A DNA stretch of 64,000 nt from Ga0077555 sp963746315 (GCA_963746315.1 CAVVAR010000012.1:1798001-1862000); one strand, 5' to 3'. Positions 40,571-49,867 are shown, counted from the stretch's first letter. Notes: generated by a model from the letters alone, not told the origin. Numbers and translations: made by a program.

Positions 40571-40896
40571 TGCCGCCGCTCCTCGTGGCTCGTGTCAGTT
40601 TCGTGGCGTGAAGCATGCGCGCCTCGATCGTGTCAAGCGCGGGCGGCGCGCTGGTCGTAATCCCACTTGCCAGCCGAAGGCGGCTCCGGCATAAGCCAGG
40701 GCTTCACCCGTTCCGGCTGGAGGCTGAACGGGAGCATGGCCGTTGCTGGCGTCCATAGTCGCCACGGCCGGATGGGCATCGTGCCCGGCTCCCCGTGTCT
40801 CCGCTCTTTGGGTCGCATTGGGCCTTCCCGTGTTGCATGGGCGGTCCAATAGAGGCTTGGCGCCGGAGCGGACAACCGAGGAAGGAAGGCCAAGGC
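40571..40896. other. 326-bp divergent gap between fabD and rpsF
   Basis: It should carry promoters for fabD (leftward) and the rpsF operon (rightward). Apart from the short candidate ORF at 40633-40779 I see no other gene. No riboswitch or attenuator fold is obvious; an autogenous S6/S18 leader element could be present but I cannot place it. Confidence 0.5.
40633..40779 (-). CDS. Possible 48-residue protein upstream of fabD
   Basis: Candidate small gene on the fabD strand, ending 62 bp before fabD. The ATG at 40777-40779 has GGGGAG 9 nt upstream. Codon third positions are mostly G or C, like real genes here. The peptide is rich in Pro and Trp (start MPIRPWRLWTPATAM, end PPSAGKWDYDQRAARA), with no membrane helix. 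I do not recognise a family. It could instead be a chance ORF in a GC-rich leader. Confidence 0.4.
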   Translation of the reverse strand: MPIRPWRLWTPATAMLPFSLQPERVKPWLMPEPPSAGKWDYDQRAARA

Positions 40897-41465
40897 ATGC
40901 CGCTTTACGAGCATGTGTTCCTTGCGCGTCAGGACGTCTCGCAGACACAGGTCGAGGCGCTGACCAAGGAATTCACAGACGTCATCGAGGAGCTTCAGGG
41001 CAAGGTCGCAAAGACCGAGTATTGGGGCGCTGCGCTCGCTGACCTACAAGATCAAGAAGAACCGCAAGGCCCACTACACGCTTGCTCAACATCGACGCTC
41101 CGTCGGCTGCCGTCGACGAGATGGAGCGGCGCATGGGCATCTCGACCGACATTTTGCGGTTCCTGACGATCCGCGTCGACGAGCACGAGACCGAGCCCTC
41201 GATCCAGATGCGCAAGAGCGACCGTGACGAGCGCGGTGATCGCGGCGGCTTCGGCGGGCGCGGCGGTGGCGGTGGCGGCGGCTTCCGCGGCGATCGCGGG
41301 CCCCGCGGTGACCGGCCGCCCCGCGAAGGCGGTGGCGGTTTCCGTGGTGGTGATCGCGGCGATCGGCCCCCCCGCGAAGGCGGCGGCTTCCGCAGTGGCC
41401 CCCCGCGCGAGGGCGGTGGCTTTGGTGATCGTGGCCCCCGTGGCCCCCAGACGGAGAGCACGTAA
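40897..41465 (+). pseudogene. rpsF: 30S ribosomal protein S6, two frameshifts as sequenced, with RG-rich C-terminal tail
   Basis: S6 binds S18 in the 30S platform. Frame one gives MPLYEHVFLARQDVSQTQVE to TEYWG. An extra G near 41029 moves the frame, which continues LRSLTYKIKKNRKAHYTL. An extra T near 41083 moves it again, giving LNIDAPSAAVDEMERR to the end. Joined, the protein is a normal S6 core. S6 is nearly universal and the joined sequence is well conserved, so sequencing errors are the likeliest cause. After about residue 110 comes a Gly/Arg-rich tail of about 80 residues. The start has GAAGGAAGG upstream. The rpsR start follows the stop directly. Confidence 0.92.
41313..41423 (+). repeat. 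PPREGGGF repeats encoding the S6 RG-rich tail
   Basis: Three imperfect repeats encode RPPREGGGGF (41313-41342), RPPREGGGF (41364-41390) and PPREGGGF (41400-41423), joined by RGGDRGD- and RSG-type linkers within a wider GGR/RGG tract that starts near 41230. Codons differ between units, which suggests older duplication and selection for the peptide. Confidence 0.8.
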
Positions 41466-41723
41466 ATGGCCGAGCCGGCATCCGGAGGCGGCGGCGCCGT
41501 GCGTCGCCCGTTCCATCGTCGTCGCAAGACGTGCCCGTTCTCGGGCGCCAATGCTCCGAAGATCGACTATAAGGATGTCCGTTTGCTCGGGCGCTACGTG
41601 TCCGAGCGCGGCAAGATCGTTCCGAGCCGCATCACCGCGGTCTCGGCTAAGAAGCAGCGTGAGCTGGCACGCGCCATCAAGCGCGCACGCTTCCTCGGTC
41701 TGCTGCCCTACGTGATCAAATAG
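41466..41723 (+). CDS. rpsR: 30S ribosomal protein S18
   Basis: 85 residues. The conserved core is RRKTCPFSGANAPKIDYKD, RLLGRYVSERGKIVPSRITAV and KKQRELARAIKRARFLGLLPY. S18 binds next to S6 on the 30S platform. The start immediately follows the rpsF stop, so the pair is co-translated. The short N-terminal Gly-rich stretch is usual in Alphaproteobacteria. Confidence 0.98.
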   Translation: MAEPASGGGGAVRRPFHRRRKTCPFSGANAPKIDYKDVRLLGRYVSERGKIVPSRITAVSAKKQRELARAIKRARFLGLLPYVIK

Positions 41724-41796
41724 GCCATCGGCCGTGAACGGGTTGGGGCGGACATTTGGATCCGCCCCTAACCGCCAAGAGCGGGACAGCTTCAAG

Positions 41797-42807
41797 ATGC
41801 CCCAGTTCCTTCCCGTCGGAGTGGCCGCAGGCCTCGCCACCGCCTTGCTGTTCGCATCCGCGAGCGCTGGCGGCATGACGGGCCGCTTCATTCTGTTCTT
41901 CCTCGCCCCCCTTCCCTCCTATCTCGCAGGGCTGGGCTGGGGCTCCATGGCTGCGGCAATCGCCGCGGCGACCGGCGCCCTGGTGGCGACCATTTTTCTC
42001 GGCGTCCGCACCGGCTTTGTGTTCTTCCTGTCGCAGGGGCTACCGCTCGTCGCGCTCTGCCATCTCGTCCTTCTGAATCGGCCTTCTCAGACGTCCCCCA
42101 CTCCGTCGCCGGTCGCTGGCGCCGTTGAGTGGTACCCGATCGGGCGCGTCCTCGCCGCGGCCACGCTCATGGCGGGTGCGCTCGCGCTGGTCTCCATCCT
42201 GCTGCTCGGCGCGGATGTCGAAGGCCTGAAGACCATGATGCGCCAACTCGTCGACGACGTTCTCGTCAAGCAGCTGCCGAACCTTGCCAGCAGCGAGCTT
42301 GGCGACAAGGAGAAGGACGCGCTGGCGACTCTGCTGCTGCACGCGCTTCCCGCCGGCTCGGCTGTCCTCTGGCTCGGCGGCTTCGCGCTCAATCTCTGGC
42401 TCGGCGGCAAGGTCACGCTGGTCTCGGGCCGGCTGACGCGGCCTTGGCCGAACCTGCAGTTGATTCGATTTCCGCCGGGCTTCGGTCTCGGGCTCGCTGG
42501 CTCCCTCGCGCTCTCGATGCTCCCCGGCTTGCCCGGCTTGCTCGCGACCGGTTTCGCGGGCGCCTTCCTCTTCGCTTACATGCTGATGGGGCTCGCCATC
42601 ATCCATTACATGACCATGGGGCTCCAGGCGCGTCCCTTCGTGCTTTGGGCCGTCTACCTCGTGCTGATCGTCTTCAATACGACCGCGGCCCTCGTCGTCG
42701 CGCTGATCGCCATCCTCGAGCCGCTGCTCTGGTACCGGCGCCCGGACGTGCCGGACCAGGGGCCGCCGCCACAACCGCCGCCGCCGCCCGCCCCTCCACC
42801 GACGTGA
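41797..42807 (+). CDS. DUF2232 family integral membrane protein
   Basis: About 336 residues with around eight membrane helices, starting QFLPVGVAAGLATALLFASA. Between rpsR and rplI, this position is typical of DUF2232 proteins in Alphaproteobacteria; the function is unknown. The C-terminus is a Pro-rich cytoplasmic tail (QPPPPPAPPPT). I prefer the ATG at 41797; an in-frame GTG at 41734 has no ribosome site. It belongs to the rpsF-rpsR-rplI transcription unit. Confidence 0.85.
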   Translation: MPQFLPVGVAAGLATALLFASASAGGMTGRFILFFLAPLPSYLAGLGWGSMAAAIAAATGALVATIFLGVRTGFVFFLSQGLPLVALCHLVLLNRPSQTSPTPSPVAGAVEWYPIGRVLAAATLMAGALALVSILLLGADVEGLKTMMRQLVDDVLVKQLPNLASSELGDKEKDALATLLLHALPAGSAVLWLGGFALNLWLGGKVTLVSGRLTRPWPNLQLIRFPPGFGLGLAGSLALSMLPGLPGLLATGFAGAFLFAYMLMGLAIIHYMTMGLQARPFVLWAVYLVLIVFNTTAALVVALIAILEPLLWYRRPDVPDQGPPPQPPPPPAPPPT

Positions 42808-42864
42808 CCGTGCCGGTCAGCCGGCCACACCCCTTCCAAATACAGCCACCAAGGAGATCATCGC

Positions 42865-43455
42865 ATGCAAGTCATCCTTCTCGAGCGCATCGGCCGTCTC
42901 GGCCAGATGGGCGATGTCGTCCGTGTTCGTGACGGCTACGCGCGCAACTTCCTCCTGCCTCAGGGCAAGGCGCTCCGCGCCACCGAGGATAACCGCAAGC
43001 AATTCGAGACGCAGCGCGTGCACCTCGAGGCGCGCAACCTGGAGCTCAAGAAGGAGGCCGAGGTCGTCGCTGAGCGCCTCGAGGGGAAGATCTTCGTCGC
43101 CATCCGCCAAGCCGGCGACACGGGTCAGCTCTACGGCTCCGTCTCCACCCGCGACATTTCCGAGGTGATCACCGAGGGCGGCTTCTCCATCGACCGCCGG
43201 CAGGTTCTGCTCGACCGTCCGATCAAGGCGCTGGGCTTGCACCAGATCCGGCTCCAGCTGCACCCGGAGGTCACCGTGGGCGCGTCGCTCAACGTTGCAC
43301 GCTCGACGGATGAGGCCGATCGCCAGGCCCGCGGCGAGGACGTCACCGTCATCCGCGACGAGGAGCTCGATATCGAGACCTATAGCGAGGAAGCCGAGTT
43401 CGAGGGCACCCCGCCCGGCCTCGGTGACCAGCCCGAGGATCCGGACGCACCCTGA
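42865..43455 (+). CDS. rplI: 50S ribosomal protein L9
   Basis: 196 residues. The N-terminal domain has MQVILLERIGRLGQMGDVV and VRDGYARNFLLPQGKALRAT. A long helix (about 45-80) links it to the C-terminal rRNA-binding domain (YGSVSTRDISEVITEGGF). An acidic C-terminal extension of about 40 residues is common in Rhizobiales. AAGGAG lies 9 nt before the ATG. A strong terminator follows at 43480. Confidence 0.97.
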   Translation: MQVILLERIGRLGQMGDVVRVRDGYARNFLLPQGKALRATEDNRKQFETQRVHLEARNLELKKEAEVVAERLEGKIFVAIRQAGDTGQLYGSVSTRDISEVITEGGFSIDRRQVLLDRPIKALGLHQIRLQLHPEVTVGASLNVARSTDEADRQARGEDVTVIRDEELDIETYSEEAEFEGTPPGLGDQPEDPDAP

Positions 43456-43479
43456 GATCGCTCCCGTTTCTGCCGTAAC

Positions 43480-43513
43480 GAAGGGCGTCGCGACAACATC
43501 GCGGCGCCCTTCG
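43480..43513 (+). terminator. Intrinsic-type terminator after rplI
   Basis: A 14-bp stem (GAAGGGCGTCGCGA pairing with TCGCGGCGCCCTTC, one G-U pair) closes a 5-nt loop 25 bp after the rplI stop. Only a short pyrimidine stretch follows. The stem is very strong, so this probably ends the rpsF-rplI operon. Confidence 0.75.
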
Positions 43514-43716
43514 CTTATCCGCGCCCGACCAGACGGCGGCGCGAGTTGCATGAGCATGCCGCAAGCCGGAGCCATCGTGGTGCTGCGAACGCTGCGAAAT
43601 TTTCCAATTCCACTTGAACTTCACTTGCGGCTGCGCGTTAATAGGTGCGGCGGATAGCCGCGTGCCGCGCGGGGATTGGCACGCGTGCTGGGGGGTCACC
43701 AGCAGAGATCGTGACC

Positions 43717-44979
43717 ATGTTCAAGCCCTTGCAATTGCTCCTCGATCGGATCGTACAGCACGGGACGCTCGAAGTCGAAACCCACGATGGCGCCGTCCAC
43801 ACCTTCGGCGACGGCCGCGATCCTCGCGTGGCCATCAAGCTCATGGACCATCGGCTCGCTTCACAGCTAGCGCTCAATCCGAACCTGGCCGTGGGCGAGG
43901 CCTACATGGATGGCCGTCTCATCATGCGCGAGGGCCGCATTTACGACCTGATCGCGCTGGTTCTCGAGAACGCAATGACGCGGCCGATGCCGCGCTGGGC
44001 ATTGACGGCCGACAGCATGCGCTACTTGACCCGCCGTATCGCACAGTTCAACCCGGTGTCGCGTGCTCGCCGCAACGTGGCCCATCACTACGACATCGAC
44101 GGACACATCTACGACCTCTTCCTCGATCCCGAGCGGCAATACTCGTGTGCCTATTACACCGACCCCGACACCGATCTCGACGACGCCCAGCGCGCCAAGA
44201 TCCGCCACATCGCGGCGAAGCTCGCCATCGAGGAGGGCCACCGCGTGCTCGACATCGGCTCGGGATGGGGAGGCCTTGGCCTCAACCTCGCGGCCATGAC
44301 GGGCTGCGAGGTGCAGGGCATCACGCTCTCGACCGAGCAACTGGCTCACGCGCGTCAATGGGCCAGCAAGCGCGGGCTCGCCGAGCGCGTGCGGTTCGAT
44401 CTCGTCGACTATCGCCTGCTGCATGGGCGTTTCGACCGGATCGTCTCGGTCGGCATGTTCGAGCACGTCGGCGTGAACCACTATCGCCGCTACTTCGAGC
44501 GTGTGCACGACCTGCTCGAGGACGATGGCGTCGCCCTCATCCACTTCATCGGCCGGGCCGACCAGCCGGCGGCCACCAACGCCTTCATCGCCCGCCATAT
44601 ATTCCCCGGCGGCTATATTCCGGCGCTGTCCGAGGTGCTGCCCGCCATCGAGCGGAGCGGCCTCATCGTCACCGACGTCGAGGTTCTCCGCCTGCATTAT
44701 GCCAAGACGCTCCGGCACTGGCGGGAGCGGTTCGTTGCCAACTGGGACGAGGCTAAGCGTCTCCAGGGCGAGCGCTTCTGTCGGATGTGGGAGTTCTACC
44801 TCGCGGGCTCGGAATGCGCGTTCCGCTACCAGAACCTCGTCGTCTTCCAGATCCAGCTCACCCGTCGAATCGAAACCCTGCCCATTATCCGGGACTACAT
44901 GCACGCCCGCGAGGCACAAGCCCTCGCTCGAGAGCGAGATCACCATCTGGCGCAGACCGCCCGCCTCGCCGGCGAGTGA
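43717..44979 (+). CDS. cfa: Cyclopropane-fatty-acyl-phospholipid synthase
   Basis: 420 residues. It methylenates cis double bonds of membrane phospholipids with S-adenosylmethionine, often in stationary phase. The N-terminal lipid-facing domain covers about 1-115 (VGEAYMDGRLIMREGRIYDL). HHYDIDGHIYDLFLDPERQYSCAYY leads into the SAM motif VLDIGSGWGGLGL near residue 185. SVGMFEHVGVNHYRRYF and RMWEFYLAGSECAFR are typical. The ATG at 43717 gives the family start; the longer frame adds 24 unrelated residues. A long minus-strand ORF here is antisense. Confidence 0.95.
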   Translation: MFKPLQLLLDRIVQHGTLEVETHDGAVHTFGDGRDPRVAIKLMDHRLASQLALNPNLAVGEAYMDGRLIMREGRIYDLIALVLENAMTRPMPRWALTADSMRYLTRRIAQFNPVSRARRNVAHHYDIDGHIYDLFLDPERQYSCAYYTDPDTDLDDAQRAKIRHIAAKLAIEEGHRVLDIGSGWGGLGLNLAAMTGCEVQGITLSTEQLAHARQWASKRGLAERVRFDLVDYRLLHGRFDRIVSVGMFEHVGVNHYRRYFERVHDLLEDDGVALIHFIGRADQPAATNAFIARHIFPGGYIPALSEVLPAIERSGLIVTDVEVLRLHYAKTLRHWRERFVANWDEAKRLQGERFCRMWEFYLAGSECAFRYQNLVVFQIQLTRRIETLPIIRDYMHAREAQALARERDHHLAQTARLAGE

Positions 44980-45111
44980 TCGGCGGCCGAAGCTGTGGGA
45001 CTTCGGCACCGCACAAGGCCGTTGTCGAGCGCATGTTGATAGCGGGGAGTGTCCCCCGGCGAAACGCCGACTGAGCGCTTGCATCATCCCGAATCGGCTA
45101 ACGCTTGGGGC

Positions 45112-46626
45112 ATGGCACAGAGCACCGCGAACCCCAGATCCGCCCCCCCGGCAGTCGACGCTCCCGAGACCGACGGCTTCCGGGCAGCCCCCCACAACAT
45201 CGACGCCGAGCAGGCCCTGCTCGGCGCCATTCTCGTCAACAACGAGGCCCAGGACCGCGTTTCGACGTTCCTGCGCCCGGAGCACTTCTTCGATCCTCTC
45301 CACGCCTCGATCTACGAGACGGCGGGGAAGCTGATCGCCGCCGGAAAGCAGGCGACGCCGGTCACGATGCGCACCTTTTTCGAGACCGCCGAGCCCATCG
45401 ATCAAAACCTCACGGTGCCACAGTATCTCGGCCGCCTCGCCGCCAACGCGACGACGATCATCAATGCCGTCGAGTACGCACGAACCATCTACGACCTGGC
45501 CATTCGTAGGCAGCTGATCCTGATCGGCGAGGACATGGTCAACGTGGCCTATGATTCGCCGATCGACAATCCGCCCGATACCCAGATCCAGGAGGCGGAG
45601 ACCCGCCTCTTCTCCCTCGCAGAGACGGGTAAGTACGGACAGGGATTCCTCTCCTTCGAGAAGGCATTGACCAACGCCATTGAGATGGCGAACAACGCCT
45701 ACCAGCGCCAGGGCGGCCTCTCCGGCATCTCGACGGGCTTGCGCGACCTCGATGCGCGCATGGGCGGACTGCAGTCGTCCGACTTGATTATTCTCGCGGG
45801 GCGGCCTTCCATGGGGAAGACATCGCTCGCAACGAACATCGCCTACAACATCGCCAAGGCCTACCGGACAGAAGAGCAGCCGGACGGCACCGTCAAAGCC
45901 ACCGACGGCGGCGTCGTGGGCTTCTTCTCCCTCGAAATGTCGGCGGAGCAGCTCGCCACGCGAATACTCGCCGAGCAAGCCGAGATCTCGTCGTCCAAGA
46001 TTCGTCGCGGCGAGATCACCGAGGACGAGTTCAAGCGTCTCGTCCTCGCGTCCCAGGAAATGGCGCGCTGTCCACTCTACATCGACCAGACGGGCGGCAT
46101 TTCGATCGCCCAGCTAGCAGCCCGGGCGCGCAAGCTGAAGCGACAGAAGGGCCTCGACGTCCTCGTCATCGACTATCTCCAGTTGCTCACCGGCTCGGCT
46201 GGGCGCGCATCGCAAGGCCGCGTCCAGGAGATCACCGAGATCACGACGGGATTGAAAGCGCTGGCGAAGGAGCTCGCCGTGCCGGTGATCGCCCTCTCCC
46301 AGTTGTCACGTCAGGTGGAGACGCGCGAGGACAAGCGTCCACAGCTCTCCGATCTGCGTGAATCAGGCTCGATCGAGCAGGACGCCGACGTCGTCATGTT
46401 CGTGTTCCGCGAGGAGTACTACGTCGAGCGCGCCAAGCCGTCCGAAGGCACGGCCGAGTTCCAGGCGTGGATGGAGAAGATGCAGATGGTCACGGGTAAG
46501 GCCGAGGTCATCATCGGCAAGCAGCGCCACGGACCCGTCGGCGCCGTCACCCTGGCCTTCGAGGGCGCGTTCACGCGGTTCTCGGATCTCGCCCACGACC
46601 AGTACTTGCCGGAGCGCCACGAGTAG
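45112..46626 (+). CDS. dnaB: Replicative DNA helicase DnaB
   Basis: 504 residues. DnaB is the hexameric replication-fork helicase. The N-terminal domain begins PHNIDAEQALLGAILVNNEA. The RecA-like domain has Walker A LAGRPSMGKTSLATN, FFSLEMSAEQLATRIL, and Walker B VLVIDYLQLL, with LSQLSRQVETREDKRPQLSD and the DLRESGSIEQDADVV region following. The ATG at 45112 is preferred, but an upstream GTG adds only 21 residues. It is convergent with a PilZ gene 6 bp away. Confidence 0.97.
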   Translation: MAQSTANPRSAPPAVDAPETDGFRAAPHNIDAEQALLGAILVNNEAQDRVSTFLRPEHFFDPLHASIYETAGKLIAAGKQATPVTMRTFFETAEPIDQNLTVPQYLGRLAANATTIINAVEYARTIYDLAIRRQLILIGEDMVNVAYDSPIDNPPDTQIQEAETRLFSLAETGKYGQGFLSFEKALTNAIEMANNAYQRQGGLSGISTGLRDLDARMGGLQSSDLIILAGRPSMGKTSLATNIAYNIAKAYRTEEQPDGTVKATDGGVVGFFSLEMSAEQLATRILAEQAEISSSKIRRGEITEDEFKRLVLASQEMARCPLYIDQTGGISIAQLAARARKLKRQKGLDVLVIDYLQLLTGSAGRASQGRVQEITEITTGLKALAKELAVPVIALSQLSRQVETREDKRPQLSDLRESGSIEQDADVVMFVFREEYYVERAKPSEGTAEFQAWMEKMQMVTGKAEVIIGKQRHGPVGAVTLAFEGAFTRFSDLAHDQYLPERHE

Positions 46627-46632
46627 CTGGCG

Positions 46633-47055
46633 TCACACAGTCAAGTAGCGCCTCACCTCGGCCCCGGTGACGACTGTGACGATCCCATCCCGGCCCAGCG
46701 CATTGGGCCGAGGTGGCGGCGTGTCGTCCGCCACGGTCAAATCGTCTGGAACGTCGGCCGTCGTCTCGAGCAGCATCTGCCCAGCCGCGTCGTCGGAGAC
46801 GAAGCTCACGCCGTACTCGTGTCCGTCGCGGCGTCGAACCTCGCACAAAACGTCGAGACCTTTCGCTTCGACGGCCAGCCGGAAACGTGCCGGCGGCTCG
46901 AAGGAGGCGTCGAACGCAAGCAGCGCACCACTGTCGGAGAAATTGCGAACGATGCACGGTTCGGCGCCACGCCCCGGCACTTTGGCAAAGGCGTGAATGC
47001 GGCTCTCCCGGCGACCAAATGCCCGACGGTCGGACGACGTGTTCCCGCGCGGCAT
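46633..47055 (-). CDS. PilZ domain protein
   Basis: 140 residues. PilZ domains bind cyclic di-GMP through RxxxR and (D/N)xSxxG motifs. Here RRAFGRRESR (10-19) and NFSDSGALLAF (38-48) fit. The beta-barrel remainder includes FRLAVEAKGLDVLCEVRRRDGHEYGVSF. The C-terminal 40 residues are Pro/Asp-rich and unassigned. A role in motility, surface or second-messenger response is inferred. It is a lone minus-strand gene between dnaB and alr. Confidence 0.85.
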   Translation of the reverse strand: MPRGNTSSDRRAFGRRESRIHAFAKVPGRGAEPCIVRNFSDSGALLAFDASFEPPARFRLAVEAKGLDVLCEVRRRDGHEYGVSFVSDDAAGQMLLETTADVPDDLTVADDTPPPRPNALGRDGIVTVVTGAEVRRYLTV

Positions 47056-47215
47056 CTTGCCCCCTCGGCATTAGGTCATTTCACTCGTCAGCGAGAATTC
47101 CCGAAAGCTGCAAACAAACCATTAACCCGCCGGTGGCGCCGTCCTCCCCGGCCGGCGTCGCCCTTCCGGTGCTTGACGCTGCCTCGGCAGTCTCGCGTGC
47201 TATGATCGCACCAGC

Positions 47216-48371
47216 ATGGAGACCGAGCCCGTGATTCGCGATGCCCACGCCATACCGCCGGATGCCCGGGCGGTGCTCACCATCGACCTGGCGGCACTCC
47301 GGGCCAACTGGCGAGCGCTCAATGCCGCATCCGGCACGGCCGAATGCGCCGGCGTGATCAAAGCTGACGCCTACGGCCTTGGCATAGACGAGGTCGCACG
47401 CGCATTGGCCGCCGAAGGCTGCCGAACCTTTTTTGTCGCGACGCTCGCCGAGGCCCGCATCGTTCGCCTCGCGCATCCAGCGGCAACAATCTTCGTCCTC
47501 GACGGACTTCTGCCGGGTGCAGCCCCCTATTACACAGGGTTCGACCTCAGCCCCTGTCTGTCGAGTCTCGATGAGGTCCGCGAATGGGCGGCCTGGTGCG
47601 AGGCGACAGGGCGGCGCCTGCGCGCTGCCGTGCACATCGATACGGGCATGCATCGACTTGGCCTCTCCCGCGCCGACGTCGAGCAACTCGCCGGCCCAGA
47701 GCGCGGCCTGTTCGACAAATTCGATCTCACCCTCGTCATGAGCCATCTCGCCTGCGCCGACGTGCCCGACCATCCGATGAATGCCGCCCAGCTCGGCAGT
47801 TTTCAGGCGCTTCGCGCCAAGCTGCCGCCGGCGCCGGCAAGCCTCGCCAATTCAGGCGGCGTATTTCTCGGTCCCGACTACCAATTCGATCTCGTCCGGC
47901 CGGGAATCGCTCTTTACGGGGGGCGCGCATTCGAAGGGCACGCCAACCCGATGCGCTGGGTGGTGCGCCTGCAAGCCCGGATCCTGCAAATTCGAAGCGT
48001 CGCGGCCGGAGAGCCGATCGGCTACGGCGCCACGTTCCAGGCTGCACGCAGATTCGCGCGTGGCGACGCTGGCCTGTGGCTATGCCGATGGCTTCCTGCG
48101 CGCCCTCTCGAGTCCCACGGGACGCCCCGGCCCTGTTGGCCATATCGGCGAGCAGCCGGTCCCGGTGGTCGGTCGCGTCTCGATGGACCTCATCACGGTC
48201 GATGTGACCGACGTCCCCGAGCGCGAGGCTTGCCGTGGCGCTTGGGTCGAGGTGCTGGGCGCACGGACCACGATCGACGATCTGACAGATCGCGCCGGCA
48301 CGATCGGCTATGAGCTGCTGACGCGCCTCGGCCGGCGTGTGCATCGCGTCTACGCCGAGGGCATCGCCTGA
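47216..48371 (+). pseudogene. alr: Alanine racemase, frameshifted as sequenced
   Basis: Alr interconverts L- and D-alanine with PLP for peptidoglycan. The PLP lysine is Lys49 in ECAGVIKADAYGLG. The barrel continues in frame to ATFQAAR. There an extra A (near 48050) moves the frame, and the conserved remainder resumes as DSRVATLACGYADGFLRAL, containing the catalytic Tyr region, and then VVGRVSMDLITVDVTDV to the stop at 48371. Both parts are intact and conserved, so I suspect a sequencing insertion. If real, the catalytic Tyr would be lost. The stop overlaps the radA start (TGATG). Confidence 0.92.
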
Positions 48372-49747
48372 TGGCCAAGCCGGCGCGCGCCTCGTTCGTC
48401 TGCCAGAATTGCGGCGGCGTCTCGCAACGCTGGGTCGGCAAGTGCCCCGCGTGCGGCGAATGGAACACGCTCGTCGAGGAGACCGCCGCAGCCCCTCCTC
48501 CAGGCTCAGGCATGACGCGCCAGTCACGCGGCCGTGCCGTGACACTTGAAACACTGGCTGCTCGGGGCGAGGCGCCACCACGCATGCCGACCGGCAATGC
48601 CGAGGTCGATCGCGTGACAGGCGGCGGCATCGTCCCTGGCTCCGCACTCCTCATCGGCGGCGAGCCGGGCATCGGCAAATCGACGCTCCTTCTGCAGTTG
48701 TGCGCCTCGCTCGCAGCCGGCGGGCGGCGCACGCTCTACTTCTCCGGCGAGGAAGCGACCGCCCAGGTCCGCTTGCGGGCGGAGCGACTCGGCCTCTCGG
48801 AGGCGCCCGTGCTGCTCGCCAGCGAGACCAACCTTTCCAACATCCTGGCGACCCTCGGCGAGGACCGCCGCGCCGACCTGATCGTCATCGATTCGATCCA
48901 GACACTATGGGCCGATGCCCTCGATGCCGCGCCCGGCACCGTCAGTCAGGTTCGCGCTGCGACGGGATCGTTGATCCGCTACGCCAAGCAGTCCGGCGCG
49001 GCGATGCTACTCGTCGGTCACGTCACCAAGGACGGCCAGCTCGCCGGACCGAAGGTCGTCGAGCACATGGTCGACACCGTGCTCTCGTTCGAGGGAGACC
49101 GGGGTCACCCGTTTCGCATCCTGCGCGCCGTCAAGAACCGCTTCGGCGCGACCGACGAGATCGGTGTCTTCGAGATGGCGCAGCAGGGCCTGCGGGAGGT
49201 CTCGAATCCCTCCGAGCTCTTCCTCGGCGACCGGGATGCCAAGGCACCCGGCGCTGCGGTCTTCGCCGGCGTCGAAGGAACGCGGCCGCTGCTCGTCGAA
49301 ATTCAGGCCCTGGTCGCCCCATCGGCGCTGGGCACGCCGCGCCGCGCTGTTGTCGGCTGGGACTCCAATCGACTGTCGATGGTGCTGGCGGTGCTGGACG
49401 CACGCTGTGGCGTGAGCCTCGCGAAACACGACGTCTACCTCAACGTCGCCGGGGGGTTGAAAATCACAGAGCCGGCCGCCGACCTCGCCGCCGCCGCCGC
49501 CCTCCTATCGTCACTATCGGGTGATGCTCTTCCCTCCGACCACGTCTATTTCGGCGAGATCAGTCTCTCCGGCGCGGTCAGGGCTGCTGGCCACATGACG
49601 ACGCGGCTGAAAGAGGCGCAGAAGCTCGGGTTCAAGCGCGCGGTGGTGCCGGCGGCGGGCGATCTCGAGGCTGGTGCGGCGCGCATCGAGCTCGACCGTC
49701 TTTCGCATCTCAAGGAGCTTGCCGAGTCGGTTGGTCCATGTCACTGA
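48371..49747 (+). CDS. radA: DNA repair protein RadA
   Basis: 458 residues. RadA is a RecA-like branch-migration ATPase. An N-terminal zinc finger (CQNCGGVSQRWVGKCPACG) is followed by Walker A GGEPGIGKSTLLLQL, the RadA motif VKNRFGATDEIGVF and a C-terminal Lon-protease-like domain (LNVAGGLKITEPAADLAAAA). The ATG overlaps the alr stop by one base, which suggests coupling. cvpA follows 120 bp later. Confidence 0.97.
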   Translation: MAKPARASFVCQNCGGVSQRWVGKCPACGEWNTLVEETAAAPPPGSGMTRQSRGRAVTLETLAARGEAPPRMPTGNAEVDRVTGGGIVPGSALLIGGEPGIGKSTLLLQLCASLAAGGRRTLYFSGEEATAQVRLRAERLGLSEAPVLLASETNLSNILATLGEDRRADLIVIDSIQTLWADALDAAPGTVSQVRAATGSLIRYAKQSGAAMLLVGHVTKDGQLAGPKVVEHMVDTVLSFEGDRGHPFRILRAVKNRFGATDEIGVFEMAQQGLREVSNPSELFLGDRDAKAPGAAVFAGVEGTRPLLVEIQALVAPSALGTPRRAVVGWDSNRLSMVLAVLDARCGVSLAKHDVYLNVAGGLKITEPAADLAAAAALLSSLSGDALPSDHVYFGEISLSGAVRAAGHMTTRLKEAQKLGFKRAVVPAAGDLEAGAARIELDRLSHLKELAESVGPCH

Positions 49748-49867
49748 GACGAGGCTGGCGCTTGGCCTATCCGCCGGTCATCCGAGTACGCACAGGTCGA
49801 CCGGCAGGCGGCTTTGCGAGGGCGGTTGCCCGAGCAATCCCGAGAGCCGAACGAAGGAATGACGCCC

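Noticed and set aside
43867..45978. 703-codon minus-strand ORF over cfa and dnaB
   Set aside because: It spans two real genes and their gap in antisense, with no recognisable domain.
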